64,000 nt of DNA from the NCBI RefSeq assembly GCF_000379685.1, contig NZ_KB903290.1:1-64000 (forward strand), written 5' to 3'. Under the pieces are notes generated by a model. That model ran no database searches. It was not told where the DNA came from and saw only the letters and a list, made by a program, of their open reading frames with translations. The DNA comes from Catelliglobosispora koreensis DSM 44566. GTDB taxonomy: Bacteria; Actinomycetota; Actinomycetes; Mycobacteriales; Micromonosporaceae. The translations under genes were made by a program, and so were the position numbers. Below, piece by piece: positions 25,474 to 36,313 of the stretch; positions within the stretch are counted from its first letter, which is position 1, and every line of letters starts with the position of its first letter.

Positions 25474-26037
25474 GTGCAGCTACTTTCCCCGCGCCTGAGC
25501 ATCCGGCGGTTTCAGGCGGCTGATGTGAGCGCTTTCCACGCGTACCGGTCCGACCCTGACGTGGCCAGGTATCAATCCTGGTCGGTCCCTTTCGCCGAAG
25601 AGACCGCCGAGCGCCTCGTGGCCGAATTCGCCGAAGGCGACCCGCACGAGCCCGGCTGGTTTCAGTACGCCTTAGCGGACCGTGAAACGGGCCAGCTCGT
25701 AGGCGACATCGGGGTCTGCCTCAGCGACAACCTGATGCAGGCTGAGCTCGGCTTCACCGTCGCCGCACCGTTTCATGGCCGGGGCTTGGGCACCGAAGCC
25801 GTGACCACGATGCTGGATTATCTTTTCACACAACGAAAACTGCACCGGGTGGCCGCTGAATGCGACGCCCGCAACACGGCATCAGCGCGGCTGTTGGAGC
25901 GAGTGGGCTTTACCCGCGAAGGCTTGCGGCGTCAGCACACCTGGATCAAAGGCGAGTGGACCGACGACGTCCTATTTGGACTCCTCGCCGCCGACTGGGT
26001 TCGTAACGGCCTCGCGGACGAAGCTAGCCACCGCTGA
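25474..26037 (+). CDS. GNAT acetyltransferase, RimJ/RimL type
   Basis: 187 residues with the RimJ/RimL-like GNAT layout: RLSIRRFQAADVSAFHAYRSDPDVARYQSW at the N-terminus, acetyl-CoA loop FHGRGLGTEAV, and the C-terminal CDARNTASARLLERVGFTREGLRR. The acceptor is unknown. GTG 25474 is favoured over the longer TTG 25459 because CATAGT (25462-25467) is placed 6 nt upstream like a -10 element and conserved sequence starts with VQLLSPRLSIRRF. Its 3' end overlaps the convergent hydrolase gene by 66 nt. Confidence 0.85.
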   Translation: MQLLSPRLSIRRFQAADVSAFHAYRSDPDVARYQSWSVPFAEETAERLVAEFAEGDPHEPGWFQYALADRETGQLVGDIGVCLSDNLMQAELGFTVAAPFHGRGLGTEAVTTMLDYLFTQRKLHRVAAECDARNTASARLLERVGFTREGLRRQHTWIKGEWTDDVLFGLLAADWVRNGLADEASHR

Positions 26038-26574
26038 GAGCACCTTGGGTGAGATCATCGCGTGCCCAGCGCCTGGAAGCAGCAGATAGCTGGCGCCGGT
26101 TGCCTGCGCGGCGGCGCGTGAGCGCTCAGCGCTCGTCATGCGGTCGGCGCTGCCGTGGATGATGAGTGTGGGCCGCCCGGAAAGGTTTCCCACGGGATCG
26201 CCCGGCTCAAGCCATGGCGCGAGCAGGCAAACGGCTATGACCTTCGGCGAAGAAGCGGCATAGGTGCAGGCGCGGCCGCCCATCGAGTGTCCAACCAGGA
26301 CAACCGGGCCCGACGCGTGGTCGATAGCCCAGCGCAGATCGTGAACCGGGTCCTGTGCACTGCCGTTCCAGCCGCGATAGCGGTATCGCAGGCGCCAAAT
26401 CTGCACGTTGGTGCCGGTGAGTGCACGAGCCAGCGACCTGCTGTGGGCAAGCTGCCACAGATAGGTCAGCTGACGGTTGCGCGTGGGTTCGCGGCTATCG
26501 GCCCTGCCGCCGTGGGCGAGGATGACGACCGCGGACGGGTCGTCGTTGAGGCGGCGGACCGGCTCGACGCGCAT
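25972..26574 (-). CDS. Alpha/beta-hydrolase (dienelactone-hydrolase/lipase-like)
   Basis: 200 residues. It has the oxyanion region VVILAHGGRADS, the nucleophile elbow GHSMGG, an Asp in HGSADRMTS and His in GAGHAMI. The substrate is unknown. The frame allows a GTG 9 nt upstream, but TAGAGT (26582-26587 on the minus strand) ends 7 nt before ATG 26574 and overlaps the longer reading, so 26574 is preferred. The last 66 nt overlap the GNAT gene tail to tail. Confidence 0.85.
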   Translation of the reverse strand: MRVEPVRRLNDDPSAVVILAHGGRADSREPTRNRQLTYLWQLAHSRSLARALTGTNVQIWRLRYRYRGWNGSAQDPVHDLRWAIDHASGPVVLVGHSMGGRACTYAASSPKVIAVCLLAPWLEPGDPVGNLSGRPTLIIHGSADRMTSAERSRAAAQATGASYLLLPGAGHAMISPKVLSAVASFVREAVTNPVGGEESK

Positions 26575-26687
26575 GCGCCCCACTCTAGGCGACGCATCGC
26601 CAACCGGTCAGGAATGAAGAAGCGGGCGCGCTTGAGGCGTGGTTAGCGTGAATTCGACGCTAATCGCTGCCCTAAGGAGGGTTCTCC

Positions 26688-26900
26688 ATGAGCTGGAGTG
26701 CACGGATTCGCCAAACGCACCGCTGGCTGGCTATGACTTTTACCGTAACGGTCATCGCGTGCTTTATCGCTGTGGCACAGGAAGAGCCCCCGCAGTGGGT
26801 GTTCTTCACGCCGCTGCTTCCGCTCGGGTTGCTCATGTTTTCCGGCCTGTACCTGTTCGCGCTGCCCTACGTGACCAAGTGGAAAGGGACCTGGGCGTAG
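26688..26900 (+). CDS. Small membrane protein, function unknown
   Basis: 70 residues with two hydrophobic helices (about 14-30 and 40-60) joined by a short acidic loop (QEEPPQW). The strong Shine-Dalgarno AAGGAGG 8 nt before ATG 26688 supports expression. Similar two-helix proteins are common in actinomycetes but carry no assigned function. Confidence 0.7.
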   Translation: MSWSARIRQTHRWLAMTFTVTVIACFIAVAQEEPPQWVFFTPLLPLGLLMFSGLYLFALPYVTKWKGTWA

Positions 26901-26958
26901 GGGCTGTGCCTGGTTAGATCAAGCTAGGCAGGCGACGAACAGACGGGATGGAGACAAG

Positions 26959-29373
<2,415 letters not shown>

Positions 29374-29379
29374 CCTGAG

Positions 29380-29862
29380 CTAGGCAGCGGGACGCGTCCG
29401 GTCCGCCGGGGCGTGCCGCTGCCTGGGCAGGTGACGGGCCGATCCATGGTGGGAGGTGACCGGCAGCCGCTTGCTGGTGCGCGCGTGCGCCGGTGCGATG
29501 AGGTCACGGAAGTGCCCACGGTGCAGACGCAGAGTGTTGTCCAAACGCGACAGCGCTTCATCCCAAAGGTCTGTCGCCGGGTCTGTCCAGCGCAGAATGT
29601 CGGTATCGGACTTTATCTGCGCGGCGTCGAGCAGACCCGGGCCCGCATCGGTGCCGAAGAACAGCTGCTCGCTCACAAGATGCCGCAAGACGGTGCCGGC
29701 GAGTGCCTCGCTGCCGGTGCGGCTGGGGTTAGCCAGCAGATCCGCGCACAGCCGGTCGATAAGTTCGTGTTCTGCCGCTAATTCGGCTAGCTTCTCGGCC
29801 TTAGCCAGGCTGGGGCGCGAGCTGACATTGTCGCCTAAGACGATCGGCAGGTACGAATTCAC
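29380..29862 (-). CDS. Hypothetical protein, function unknown
   Basis: 160 residues from GTG 29862, mostly helical (KAEKLAELAAEHELIDRLCADLLANP ... LWDEALSRLDNTLRLHRGHFRDLI) with a basic, His-rich tail. Codon use is typical of the region, so it is likely real. The frame is open to an ATG at 30024, but the extra 54 codons have poorer codon bias; TAATTG lies 7 nt before the GTG as a weak -10. I recognise no family. It converges with the UvrA-like gene, leaving 6 nt between stops. Confidence 0.55.
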   Translation of the reverse strand: MNSYLPIVLGDNVSSRPSLAKAEKLAELAAEHELIDRLCADLLANPSRTGSEALAGTVLRHLVSEQLFFGTDAGPGLLDAAQIKSDTDILRWTDPATDLWDEALSRLDNTLRLHRGHFRDLIAPAHARTSKRLPVTSHHGSARHLPRQRHAPADRTRPAA

Positions 29863-30127
29863 GTTTCGCCAATTACCGCAATGATCAGCTCGCCAAACCC
29901 AAATGTGAGGTATCCCCCAGCCCGCCGGGCTCTGATGCTGAACTAGCTGGACCACCTCGTGAACCACGACATTGTCACAGATCGTGTTGTCGAAGTTGCA
30001 CCCGTCCAAGAAGTTCTTCCTCATGGTCTTGTTACAGCGGTGTGTGCCAGGTCAACGAGCTGCGACACGGCAGCATAACGGCACCGCGCCACGTTTGGGT
30101 GCCAGCCGATGGGGTAGAGGCCCTTCT

Positions 30128-30307
30128 ATGAAGTATTCACCGCCACGCTGGCACGGCCCGGGCCGATGGAACCCGCTCGTGGATGTGCCGCAGCCACTGC
30201 GGTCCACGACCACCCAGGTTCACCGGGCGTCCTTAATGGATACCTGGCCACCCGAGCCACGCCCGCGCCAGGACAAGGCCACCCGTTTGGTGGCAGAACG
30301 TGAATGA
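30128..30307 (+). CDS. Small hypothetical protein
   Basis: 59 residues, MKYSPPRWHGPGRWNPLVDV and on, rich in Pro, Arg and Trp with no hydrophobic segment. TAGAGG (30115-30120) 7 nt before the ATG resembles a weak -10. Function unknown; it could also be a chance ORF. Confidence 0.4.
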   Translation: MKYSPPRWHGPGRWNPLVDVPQPLRSTTTQVHRASLMDTWPPEPRPRQDKATRLVAERE

Positions 30308-30326
30308 GCCCAGGTAGAAATGGGGC

Positions 30327-30782
30327 ATGACGGAACCTGAGTCGCTGTACGACGCGATCGGTGGAATGCCGGTCCTGCGCAAGCTAGCGAGTGCCTTCTA
30401 CACGCAGGTGCTGCAGGATCCTTTACTGGCACCGGTTTTCGCGAACTTTACCGCTGAGCACACCGATCATGTGGCGGTGTGGCTGGCGGAAGTCTTTGGC
30501 GGGCCCGCCGAGTTCACCGCACACGTCGGCGGGCACCAGCATTTGCTGCACAGCCATCTTGGCCTGGGCATCACCGAGGAGCACCGGCAGCGGTGGCTTG
30601 AGCTGATGGCGGTCGCGGTGGAGCAGGAGTTGCCGGAAAACGAACTCCTGCGCCAGCGTGTCCTGGAGTATTTCGACTGGGGTACGAAGATCGCGGTGGA
30701 AGTCTCCGCCCTGCCCGTGGGAACGGACCTCGGCGAACCGGGATCGTCCCCACGGTGGGGGTGGTCAGGGCTGGTGCCGTGA
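30327..30782 (+). CDS. Group 2 truncated haemoglobin
   Basis: 151 residues. The N-terminus SLYDAIGGMPVLRKLASAFYTQVLQDPLLAPVF, then HTDHVAVWLAEVFGGPAEFTAHVGGHQHLLHSHLGLGITEEHRQRWLELM, match group 2 (GlbO-like) truncated globins, with the proximal His in the conserved H-x-x-x-L segment. It probably handles oxygen or reactive nitrogen and oxygen species in the cytoplasm. A C-terminal tail of about 25 residues (GTDLGEPGSSPRWGWSGLVP) extends beyond the globin fold. TAGAAA 6 nt before ATG is a near-match to a -10. Its stop is 1 nt from that of the convergent DUF4193 gene. Confidence 0.9.
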   Translation: MTEPESLYDAIGGMPVLRKLASAFYTQVLQDPLLAPVFANFTAEHTDHVAVWLAEVFGGPAEFTAHVGGHQHLLHSHLGLGITEEHRQRWLELMAVAVEQELPENELLRQRVLEYFDWGTKIAVEVSALPVGTDLGEPGSSPRWGWSGLVP

Positions 30783-30783
30783 T

Positions 30784-31068
30784 TTAGGCGCAGTCACGGC
30801 ACGTGTCAGCACCGTTGCGGGTGCCGGCGTGCATCGAGCGGTGCAAGACGAGGAAGCAACGGCCGCAACGGAATTCGTCGGCTCGCACGGGTATGACCGG
30901 CGCGGTCAGCTCTTCGTCGATGATGTCGTAGGCGGGCAATTCAAATTCGGGTTCAGCCAAATCTTCCTCAGGACCCGCGTTGCGGCGTTCCTGCAGGAGG
31001 TCGAGGCTGTCCGCCGCCGGCTCGTTGGCCAGGGTGCGTGGTGCGTCGTAGTCGGTGATGCCAGCCAT
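30784..31068 (-). CDS. DUF4193 family protein (zinc-ribbon-like), copy 1
   Basis: 94 residues, MAGITDYDAPRTL ... The family pattern is complete: N-terminal TDYDAPR, acidic middle, PGAD-like ELPAYDIIDEELTAPVIP, then a C-terminal four-Cys ribbon (FRCGRCFLVLHRS ... CRDC). DUF4193 is an actinobacterial family of unknown function. AAGGGG 5-8 nt before ATG 31068 decides this start over the upstream ATG at 31086. A second copy lies at 57859-58149. Confidence 0.88.
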   Translation of the reverse strand: MAGITDYDAPRTLANEPAADSLDLLQERRNAGPEEDLAEPEFELPAYDIIDEELTAPVIPVRADEFRCGRCFLVLHRSMHAGTRNGADTCRDCA

Positions 31069-31157
31069 GGTTACCCCTTTCCCCATTTCCCCACTGTCTA
31101 ATGAGGCAAGAGGGTGACACGGTTTCCTGTATGAAAGCTGAGAGGACGGTCGGAGCG

Positions 31158-31688
31158 ATGGAGTTGCTGCGCACGGAGCGGGTCGCTTTACGTCAGTGGC
31201 ACGCCGGTGACCTGGCCGCGTTCTATGACCTCTACTCCCGTTGGGAGATCATGAGGTGGTTAGGGCCACATCCGCGCCGCGTGATCGCGGATGAGGCTGA
31301 GGCCAAGCAGCGACTAGAACGCTGGGCGGAGCGGACGGCTGCCATCGAGCCGCCGCAAGGACTGTGGGCGCTGGTTCCGCTGGAGGGGCAGGACCGTCCA
31401 GTCGGGACGGTGCTGCTCATGCCGTTGCATGACGCTCATGGGCTCACTGATGAGGTCGAGATCGGCTGGCACCTGCACCCGGACTTTCAGGGCAAGGGGC
31501 TGGTCACCGAGGCGGCCAGGGCCTTGCTGGAGCGGGCTGGCCTGCCGCGGGTGCTCGCTTTGACGGATCCCGGTAACACCGCGTCCAAGGCGGTAGCAGG
31601 CCGGCTGGGGATGGCTGAGGAGGGGCTGACGAACCGCTGGTTTGGTATCGAGGCGCGTCAGTTCGCCACGGGTTCGGCCGCTGTTTGA
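31158..31688 (+). CDS. GNAT acetyltransferase, RimJ/RimL type
   Basis: 176 residues: MELLRTERVALRQWHAGDLAAFYDLYSRWEIMRWLG at the N-terminus, VEIGWHLHPDFQGKGLVTEAARALLERA as the acetyl-CoA site, and TDPGNTASKAVAGRLGM. This is the protein-acetyltransferase branch of GNAT; substrate unknown. In-frame ATGs at 31101 and 31131 are possible but add residues unlike the family; CGGAG precedes 31158 by 2-6 nt. The 3' end overlaps the convergent gene by 31 nt. Confidence 0.83.
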   Translation: MELLRTERVALRQWHAGDLAAFYDLYSRWEIMRWLGPHPRRVIADEAEAKQRLERWAERTAAIEPPQGLWALVPLEGQDRPVGTVLLMPLHDAHGLTDEVEIGWHLHPDFQGKGLVTEAARALLERAGLPRVLALTDPGNTASKAVAGRLGMAEEGLTNRWFGIEARQFATGSAAV

Positions 31689-32377
31689 GCCGCAAGGGTG
31701 ACATCTGCGGCGATTTCCACCCGGTCGGTGCCGAATGCCGCCGGTTCTCCAATGCGTAAAAGTAGACAGAACGTGCTTCCGGGTGGGTAGGTGGCGGTCA
31801 GCTCGCGGTGCCGCTCGGCGAGGAGCCGGGCGGCAGCGAGGTTGGACTCGGCCGTCTGTCCAATCAGGAGGAACGCGGGGCGGGCTGGCTCGGGCGCCTG
31901 GACCCTAGCCAGCAGGACGAATTCCTCGCGGTCGGCCGTGCGCAGGTATTCCTTGCCGCCGACGGAAAAAGGCAGCTGTTCGTTCTTTCCGGGCAGCTGC
32001 GCGAAGGTGATACCAGGAAATTCTGACCGCAGATAGGCGGCCATCCGCGGGTTGGTCAGTGGCCCGCCGACGCAATACTCGGCGACCCGCCCGGATTGCG
32101 GGCGGTTCTCGTCCGGCGCGAGCAGGGAAGGCACTCCGCCGCATTCCCGGATCACGGAAGCGAGCTCGATCAGGCTGGCGACGTCGGCGCGGTGCACGCT
32201 GTTCTCACGGTGTGATGAGGCGTGCCGGGCTACATAAAGGAGCACCTCGTCACCGGGCCGGACCCCGAAGAACGCCTGCTTGCGGGCGAGCCGGCGCAGC
32301 CGCAGGAGCCGCTGGGTGAGCCAGACCGCGGCACCAGCGATGACGCTGGCGAGGAGGTTGATCAGAAGGTCCTGCAT
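31658..32377 (-). CDS. Membrane-anchored protein of unknown function
   Basis: 239 residues. One N-terminal hydrophobic helix (about 4-22) is followed by a basic stretch (RLLRLRRLARK), so the bulk is predicted cytoplasmic or exposed on one face. The soluble part (FFGVRPGDEVLLYVARHASSHRENSVHRADVASLIELASVIRECGG ... PAFLLIGQTAESNLAAARLLAERHREL) has an alpha/beta pattern but no motif I can name. It is divergent from the STAS gene. Confidence 0.65.
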   Translation of the reverse strand: MQDLLINLLASVIAGAAVWLTQRLLRLRRLARKQAFFGVRPGDEVLLYVARHASSHRENSVHRADVASLIELASVIRECGGVPSLLAPDENRPQSGRVAEYCVGGPLTNPRMAAYLRSEFPGITFAQLPGKNEQLPFSVGGKEYLRTADREEFVLLARVQAPEPARPAFLLIGQTAESNLAAARLLAERHRELTATYPPGSTFCLLLRIGEPAAFGTDRVEIAADVTLAAQTAAEPVAN

Positions 32378-32491
32378 GGGGGCGCTCCGAAGGGTGAAAA
32401 CGACCGCGGTGAGTCCACAAACGACCCGGCGATCCTATATACCAAGGCAGGGCGACTAGGATTTACCGTCCGGTCAGCGGACAATGAGCGG

Positions 32492-32824
32492 GTGAAGCAG
32501 TCGCGGCGGGCAACGCATGAGGTCGAGGTTGTGGCTGGTGGCATCCGCATTAGGGTCACCGGCGAGATCGATCTGGCGGTCGCCAGTGATTTGCAATCGT
32601 GGATCGCTGAGGGCATCGCGGCGCATCAGGCGAGTCAGGCTGAGGTCGACTTGAGCGCGGTGACGTTCCTGGATTCCACGGGCATCCGGGCGCTGGTGTT
32701 AGCGCAGCGTGCCGCTAACGACGTGGGTGCTGTCATGTGGATTAGCGGCGTGCGGTCGCGGGTCGAGATGGTGCTGCGCCTGACTGGTGTGTTCGGGTTG
32801 CTGACGACTCCGGCCGGGGGCTAG
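32492..32824 (+). CDS. STAS-domain anti-sigma factor antagonist
   Basis: 110 residues, a single STAS domain. The phosphorylatable motif is FLDSTGIRAL with Ser62 preceded by Asp61. It would bind a partner anti-sigma kinase when unphosphorylated. GTG 32492 is chosen: GACAAT is placed 6 nt upstream as a near -10 and the domain starts there. Its stop overlaps that of the SpoIIE-type phosphatase gene (CTAG, 4 nt), and the phosphatase is a natural candidate to dephosphorylate it. Confidence 0.87.
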   Translation: MKQSRRATHEVEVVAGGIRIRVTGEIDLAVASDLQSWIAEGIAAHQASQAEVDLSAVTFLDSTGIRALVLAQRAANDVGAVMWISGVRSRVEMVLRLTGVFGLLTTPAGG

Positions 32825-34407
32825 ACGCGGGCTGGGTGTTGCGCCGCCACCACTTCGAAGGTCAGCACCACGAGATCGTCTGCTTTGCTGCCCATTTCAC
32901 CAGGCACCGCGTTGGCGAAACGGGCCGCGATGCTGTCGGCTGGGTCATCGCCGTGTTCGCGTAACAGTTGCATCGCTTTGTCTTCGGCGGCCATGTCCCG
33001 TGATTCGATGCCGTCGGTGTAGAACGTGATGGCTTCACCGGGTGCCAGCTCGACGACCTTCTCGTGCAGGACGACCTCGGGGAAAGCGCCGAGTAGCATG
33101 CCGCTCTTGCCGTTGGCCAGCCGTGGCGGCTGGCCAACGGTGGTGATGACTGGCGCTGGGTGCCCGGCCCTGGCGAGGCGCACACGAGCGCCGCCCTCGG
33201 GCATGATCTCGAAAACGGCACAGCTGACGGTGACGAACCGGTCGTCGGGGACCAGGGTTATCAGGGCTTCATTTAGCTTGGCGAGCAACCGCTTGGGGCT
33301 CGGCTCGTGCAGGGCTAGCGCCCGCAGCGTCGCCCGGGTGACGCTCATGACGGTCGCCGCTTCGGGTCCTTTGCCGCACACGTCGCCGATGATGGCCATC
33401 CAGCGGTTGTCGCCGATGCCGAACACGTCATAGAAGTCGCCGCCGACTTCGGTGCCGGCGCCTGCTTGGTAGCGCACGTAAACGTTGGCGCCCTTGATGT
33501 CTGGGACGCTGCGGGGCAGCAAACCTTGCTGCAGTGTGTGTGCGATGTGGACTTGCTGGTGATAGCGGCTGGCGTTTTCGACGGAGCTGGCGATGCGGCC
33601 GCCGATCTCGCCCGCGTAGACCAAATCGTTGGGGGAGTAGGTGTGTCCCTTCGCCACGTGCAACAGGATCAGGATCCCGTGGGTCTCGGCGCCGGAGATG
33701 AGCGGCACGACCAGGCCACTTCGAAAACGCCAAGGACCAAATTTGCTGGTACGCCAGCCCGGCGCGTCGAGCACCAGAATCTGGCGTGACTGAACGGCGG
33801 CCACCGCTTCCGGCGCTTCCAGCGCCTCCAGATCGGCCTCCCGCGCCCCGCCAGCGTGAGCGCCGCCAAGGTAGTGCAGCCCGCCGTTTTCCTGCTGCAG
33901 CACGATCACGTGATACCAGCCGCCATCGTGGGCGACGCGTTCGCAGACTTGGGCGATCGTGGACTTGAGGTCAAAGGACGCTGAAAGGATGCGCGACGCC
34001 TCGGCGAGCATGGTGACGCGCTGATGGGCGGCGTCGGCGGCCTGCCTGGCGAGCAATGCTGCGCCCCGTGAGCGGTCCGTCCCGGCCAGGACACCGGCGA
34101 TGAGCAGTCCGACCAAACCGAAGACGGCGAGATCGAGCGGGTGGCTGCCCGTGGGCACGAGAACGTAGTAGTAAATCAGTGCTAGGGAGACCGCGGTCGC
34201 GACAGCGCCGGCGAGGAAACGGCCGACCATCGCGGCGATCACTACGGTCACAATGTAAGGCAGCGAAGGGAACTGTGCGGTGTATCCACTTAGGACAGCT
34301 TTGGTGACCAGCACGGGAAGTGTGACGGCACAAGCCATCCCCGCCGCGAAGCGGAAGATGCTTTGCGGTCGCCAAAGGCGCTCGGGTCCCGGCGGGCGTT
34401 TAGTCAC
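32821..34407 (-). CDS. Membrane PP2C/SpoIIE-type phosphatase with GAF domain
   Basis: 528 residues. Four hydrophobic segments (about 18-120) form a DUF4118-like membrane domain; a GAF domain follows (about 135-280, EASRILSASFDLKSTIAQVCERV); the C-terminus (about 290-520) is a SpoIIE/PP2C phosphatase with GAGTEVGGDFYDVF, GDVCGKGPEAA, LARAGHPAPVI and FYTDGIESRDMAAE, whose Asp residues bind metal. Such proteins dephosphorylate STAS anti-anti-sigma factors to activate a sigma factor. GTG 34407 has GACAGT 6 nt upstream. The tail-to-tail STAS gene and the upstream anti-sigma gene complete a partner-switching set. Confidence 0.92.
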   Translation of the reverse strand: MTKRPPGPERLWRPQSIFRFAAGMACAVTLPVLVTKAVLSGYTAQFPSLPYIVTVVIAAMVGRFLAGAVATAVSLALIYYYVLVPTGSHPLDLAVFGLVGLLIAGVLAGTDRSRGAALLARQAADAAHQRVTMLAEASRILSASFDLKSTIAQVCERVAHDGGWYHVIVLQQENGGLHYLGGAHAGGAREADLEALEAPEAVAAVQSRQILVLDAPGWRTSKFGPWRFRSGLVVPLISGAETHGILILLHVAKGHTYSPNDLVYAGEIGGRIASSVENASRYHQQVHIAHTLQQGLLPRSVPDIKGANVYVRYQAGAGTEVGGDFYDVFGIGDNRWMAIIGDVCGKGPEAATVMSVTRATLRALALHEPSPKRLLAKLNEALITLVPDDRFVTVSCAVFEIMPEGGARVRLARAGHPAPVITTVGQPPRLANGKSGMLLGAFPEVVLHEKVVELAPGEAITFYTDGIESRDMAAEDKAMQLLREHGDDPADSIAARFANAVPGEMGSKADDLVVLTFEVVAAQHPARV

Positions 34408-34434
34408 CGCGTGACTGTCCCATGCACATGCCGA

Positions 34435-35364
34435 TCATGCCACCACATCCAGGTTTTGATGCAGGCGGATCGTCGTGCCTAGCAGTGAGGTGTGCACGCG
34501 TACCAGATCGGTGAGCTGGTTGACCAGCACCAGGCCGTGACCACCGACCTCCATGCTCGATGGCGGCACGCGCCCGGCCAGCGGATCGGACAGATAGCCG
34601 GAATCTGTTACTTGGCAGATAAACGCCCCGTCTTCCACCCATACCGCGATTTCGCCGGGTGCCTTGGTGTGCAAGGTGGTGTTGGCGGCCAGTTCGCTTA
34701 CGGCGATGGTGAGCGCCTCGATGCGGTCTTGGCTCAGGCCAGCGGCCTCCGCGTGGCTGGCGGCGAACTTGCGTACCATCACGAGGTCTTCGGGAAGGGC
34801 GTAACTGAGCCGCTGGGCGTGAAACGGTGCGGGCAGGGCGAAGTTGAGCCGCGCGAGTGTCGCTTGTGGATCCTCATAACCGGTGTTTACCCACGTGCGG
34901 GTGCTGTCGCGCAACAGCGGGTGGGTGCTGTAGGCGTCGGCGATGGCGGCCGGGTCCAAAGCGCTGATGTCGTAGGGGCAAAGGATCTCGGCGTCGCGCC
35001 CGGCGAACGCCTCATTGATCAGAGCTTCGTGCGTGACACAGGCCGGGAACTCCGCCGCGGACCGCCCGGCCCACGTCGGCTCCCCGATCACGCTGACCCG
35101 CTGGCCGGGATGTTGCTCAGCGAAGCGGATCAGCACAGCAGGCAGAATCCGGCCGGGGTTGCGCCCGGCCACGGCCATATCGGCGAAGCTCACCTGGCCC
35201 GCCTGCGCGCCCAGACCCGTCCGGATGACGTCGACCTTGTGGCCGGGAACCGCTACCAGCACCGGATTTCCCCGGGCCAGGGCATGCTCAGCAAAGTCCA
35301 CGGTCACCGACAGGTAGTCGTGGACGTTCCGGTAGGGAGCGCCTAGGTGCTCAAATAACGTATT
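34435..35364 (-). CDS. MEDS-domain sensor with HATPase anti-sigma kinase domain
   Basis: About 310 residues. The N-terminal MEDS (MEthanogen/methylotroph, DcmR Sensory) domain spans roughly FEHLGAPYRNVHDYLSVTVDFAEHALARGNPVLVAVPG to EALINEAFAGRDAEILCPYD. The C-terminal RsbW-like HATPase has ALTIAVSELAANTTLHTKAPG and DSGYLSDPLAG ... GGHGLVLVNQL. This is the usual actinobacterial anti-sigma regulatory kinase. The start is unresolved: no ATG, GTG or TTG lies in frame between 35307 (inside the domain) and TTG 35433, which overlaps the divergent gene. I end the feature where domain homology begins. Confidence 0.75.
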   Translation of the reverse strand, partial: NTLFEHLGAPYRNVHDYLSVTVDFAEHALARGNPVLVAVPGHKVDVIRTGLGAQAGQVSFADMAVAGRNPGRILPAVLIRFAEQHPGQRVSVIGEPTWAGRSAAEFPACVTHEALINEAFAGRDAEILCPYDISALDPAAIADAYSTHPLLRDSTRTWVNTGYEDPQATLARLNFALPAPFHAQRLSYALPEDLVMVRKFAASHAEAAGLSQDRIEALTIAVSELAANTTLHTKAPGEIAVWVEDGAFICQVTDSGYLSDPLAGRVPPSSMEVGGHGLVLVNQLTDLVRVHTSLLGTTIRLHQNLDVVA

Positions 35365-35419
35365 CGCTGCGATATCCCCATCATGGTTCGGTTTTCGCGT
35401 TCTGGGTACCCCTGTTGCC

Positions 35420-36313
35420 GTGGAACTGAACAAAGATGCTGAGATTGATACGAGCCAAGTCACGGATGCCCGTGGTAGCGGTGGCTCCAGCGGATTTGGC
35501 GGGATCCCCATCCCCGTCGGCGGCGGCCTGCTAGGCACGCTGCTGGTCATCGGGCTGGTGATCGCCGGAGCGTTCATTGCACCGAATTTGGGCGGCGAAG
35601 GCGGACCCGGCGTGGCGCAAGCCTGTTCCACGGCCAACCCCGACCGGCTGTCCGTTCCCGAGTGCCGCAATACCCTCTATGTCAACTCGATCCAGGCCTA
35701 CTGGCAATCGGCCATGCCTGAAACGTTCGGCAAGCCCTACAAGCAGACCGACACCGTCTTCTTCTCCCAGGCGGTTTCCACGGGCTGCGGCAACGCCGAC
35801 AGCGGGGTAGGCCCGTTCTATTGCCCCCTCGATCAGCTTGTCTACATTGATCTGTCGTTCTACGACGAACTCGCCCGCCGCTTCGGCGCCGACGGCGCTT
35901 TCGCCCAGCCCTACGTGCTGGCCCACGAATACGGCCACCACTTGCAGAACCTGCTAGGAACCGCCGCTGACGTACGCCGTCAGCAGGAACGCGATCCCGG
36001 CAACGCCAACGAACTGTCCGTGCGCATGGAGTTGCAGGCCGACTGCCTCGCCGGCGTGTGGGCCAGTCATGCCGCCGGAACCACCGACACCAAAGGCGTG
36101 CCCATCTTCAAGAGCCTGACCCAAGCCGACATCAACGAGGCCCTTGAAGCGGCCGCCGCCATCGGCGATGACGCGATTCAGAAGAAGTCAGGCACGCAGG
36201 TCGACGAGTCCAAGTTCACCCACGGCACGTCAGAGCAGCGGCGCAGCTGGTTTAGCACCGGCTACAAGAGCGGTGACGGCAAGTCGTGCGACACGTTCAG
36301 CGGGGCGGTTTAG
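35420..36313 (+). CDS. Neutral zinc metallopeptidase, YpfJ family
   Basis: 297 residues. A short N-terminal tail (VELNKDAEIDTSQVTDARG) and one membrane helix (about 38-57) are followed by an exterior domain with VFFSQAVSTGCGNADSGVGPFYCPLDQLVYIDLSFYDEL, the zinc motif HEYGHHLQ, and ELQADCLAGVWASHA with the third metal ligand. This matches the putative zinc metalloprotease family of E. coli YpfJ. GTG 35420 is the start. The stop region overlaps the convergent Nei-type gene by 17 nt. Confidence 0.92.
   Translation: MELNKDAEIDTSQVTDARGSGGSSGFGGIPIPVGGGLLGTLLVIGLVIAGAFIAPNLGGEGGPGVAQACSTANPDRLSVPECRNTLYVNSIQAYWQSAMPETFGKPYKQTDTVFFSQAVSTGCGNADSGVGPFYCPLDQLVYIDLSFYDELARRFGADGAFAQPYVLAHEYGHHLQNLLGTAADVRRQQERDPGNANELSVRMELQADCLAGVWASHAAGTTDTKGVPIFKSLTQADINEALEAAAAIGDDAIQKKSGTQVDESKFTHGTSEQRRSWFSTGYKSGDGKSCDTFSGAV

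Noticed and set aside
29863-30024. N-terminal extension of the hypothetical gene at 29380
   Set aside because: The extra 54 codons have weaker third-position GC, and the GTG at 29862 better fits the local start pattern.
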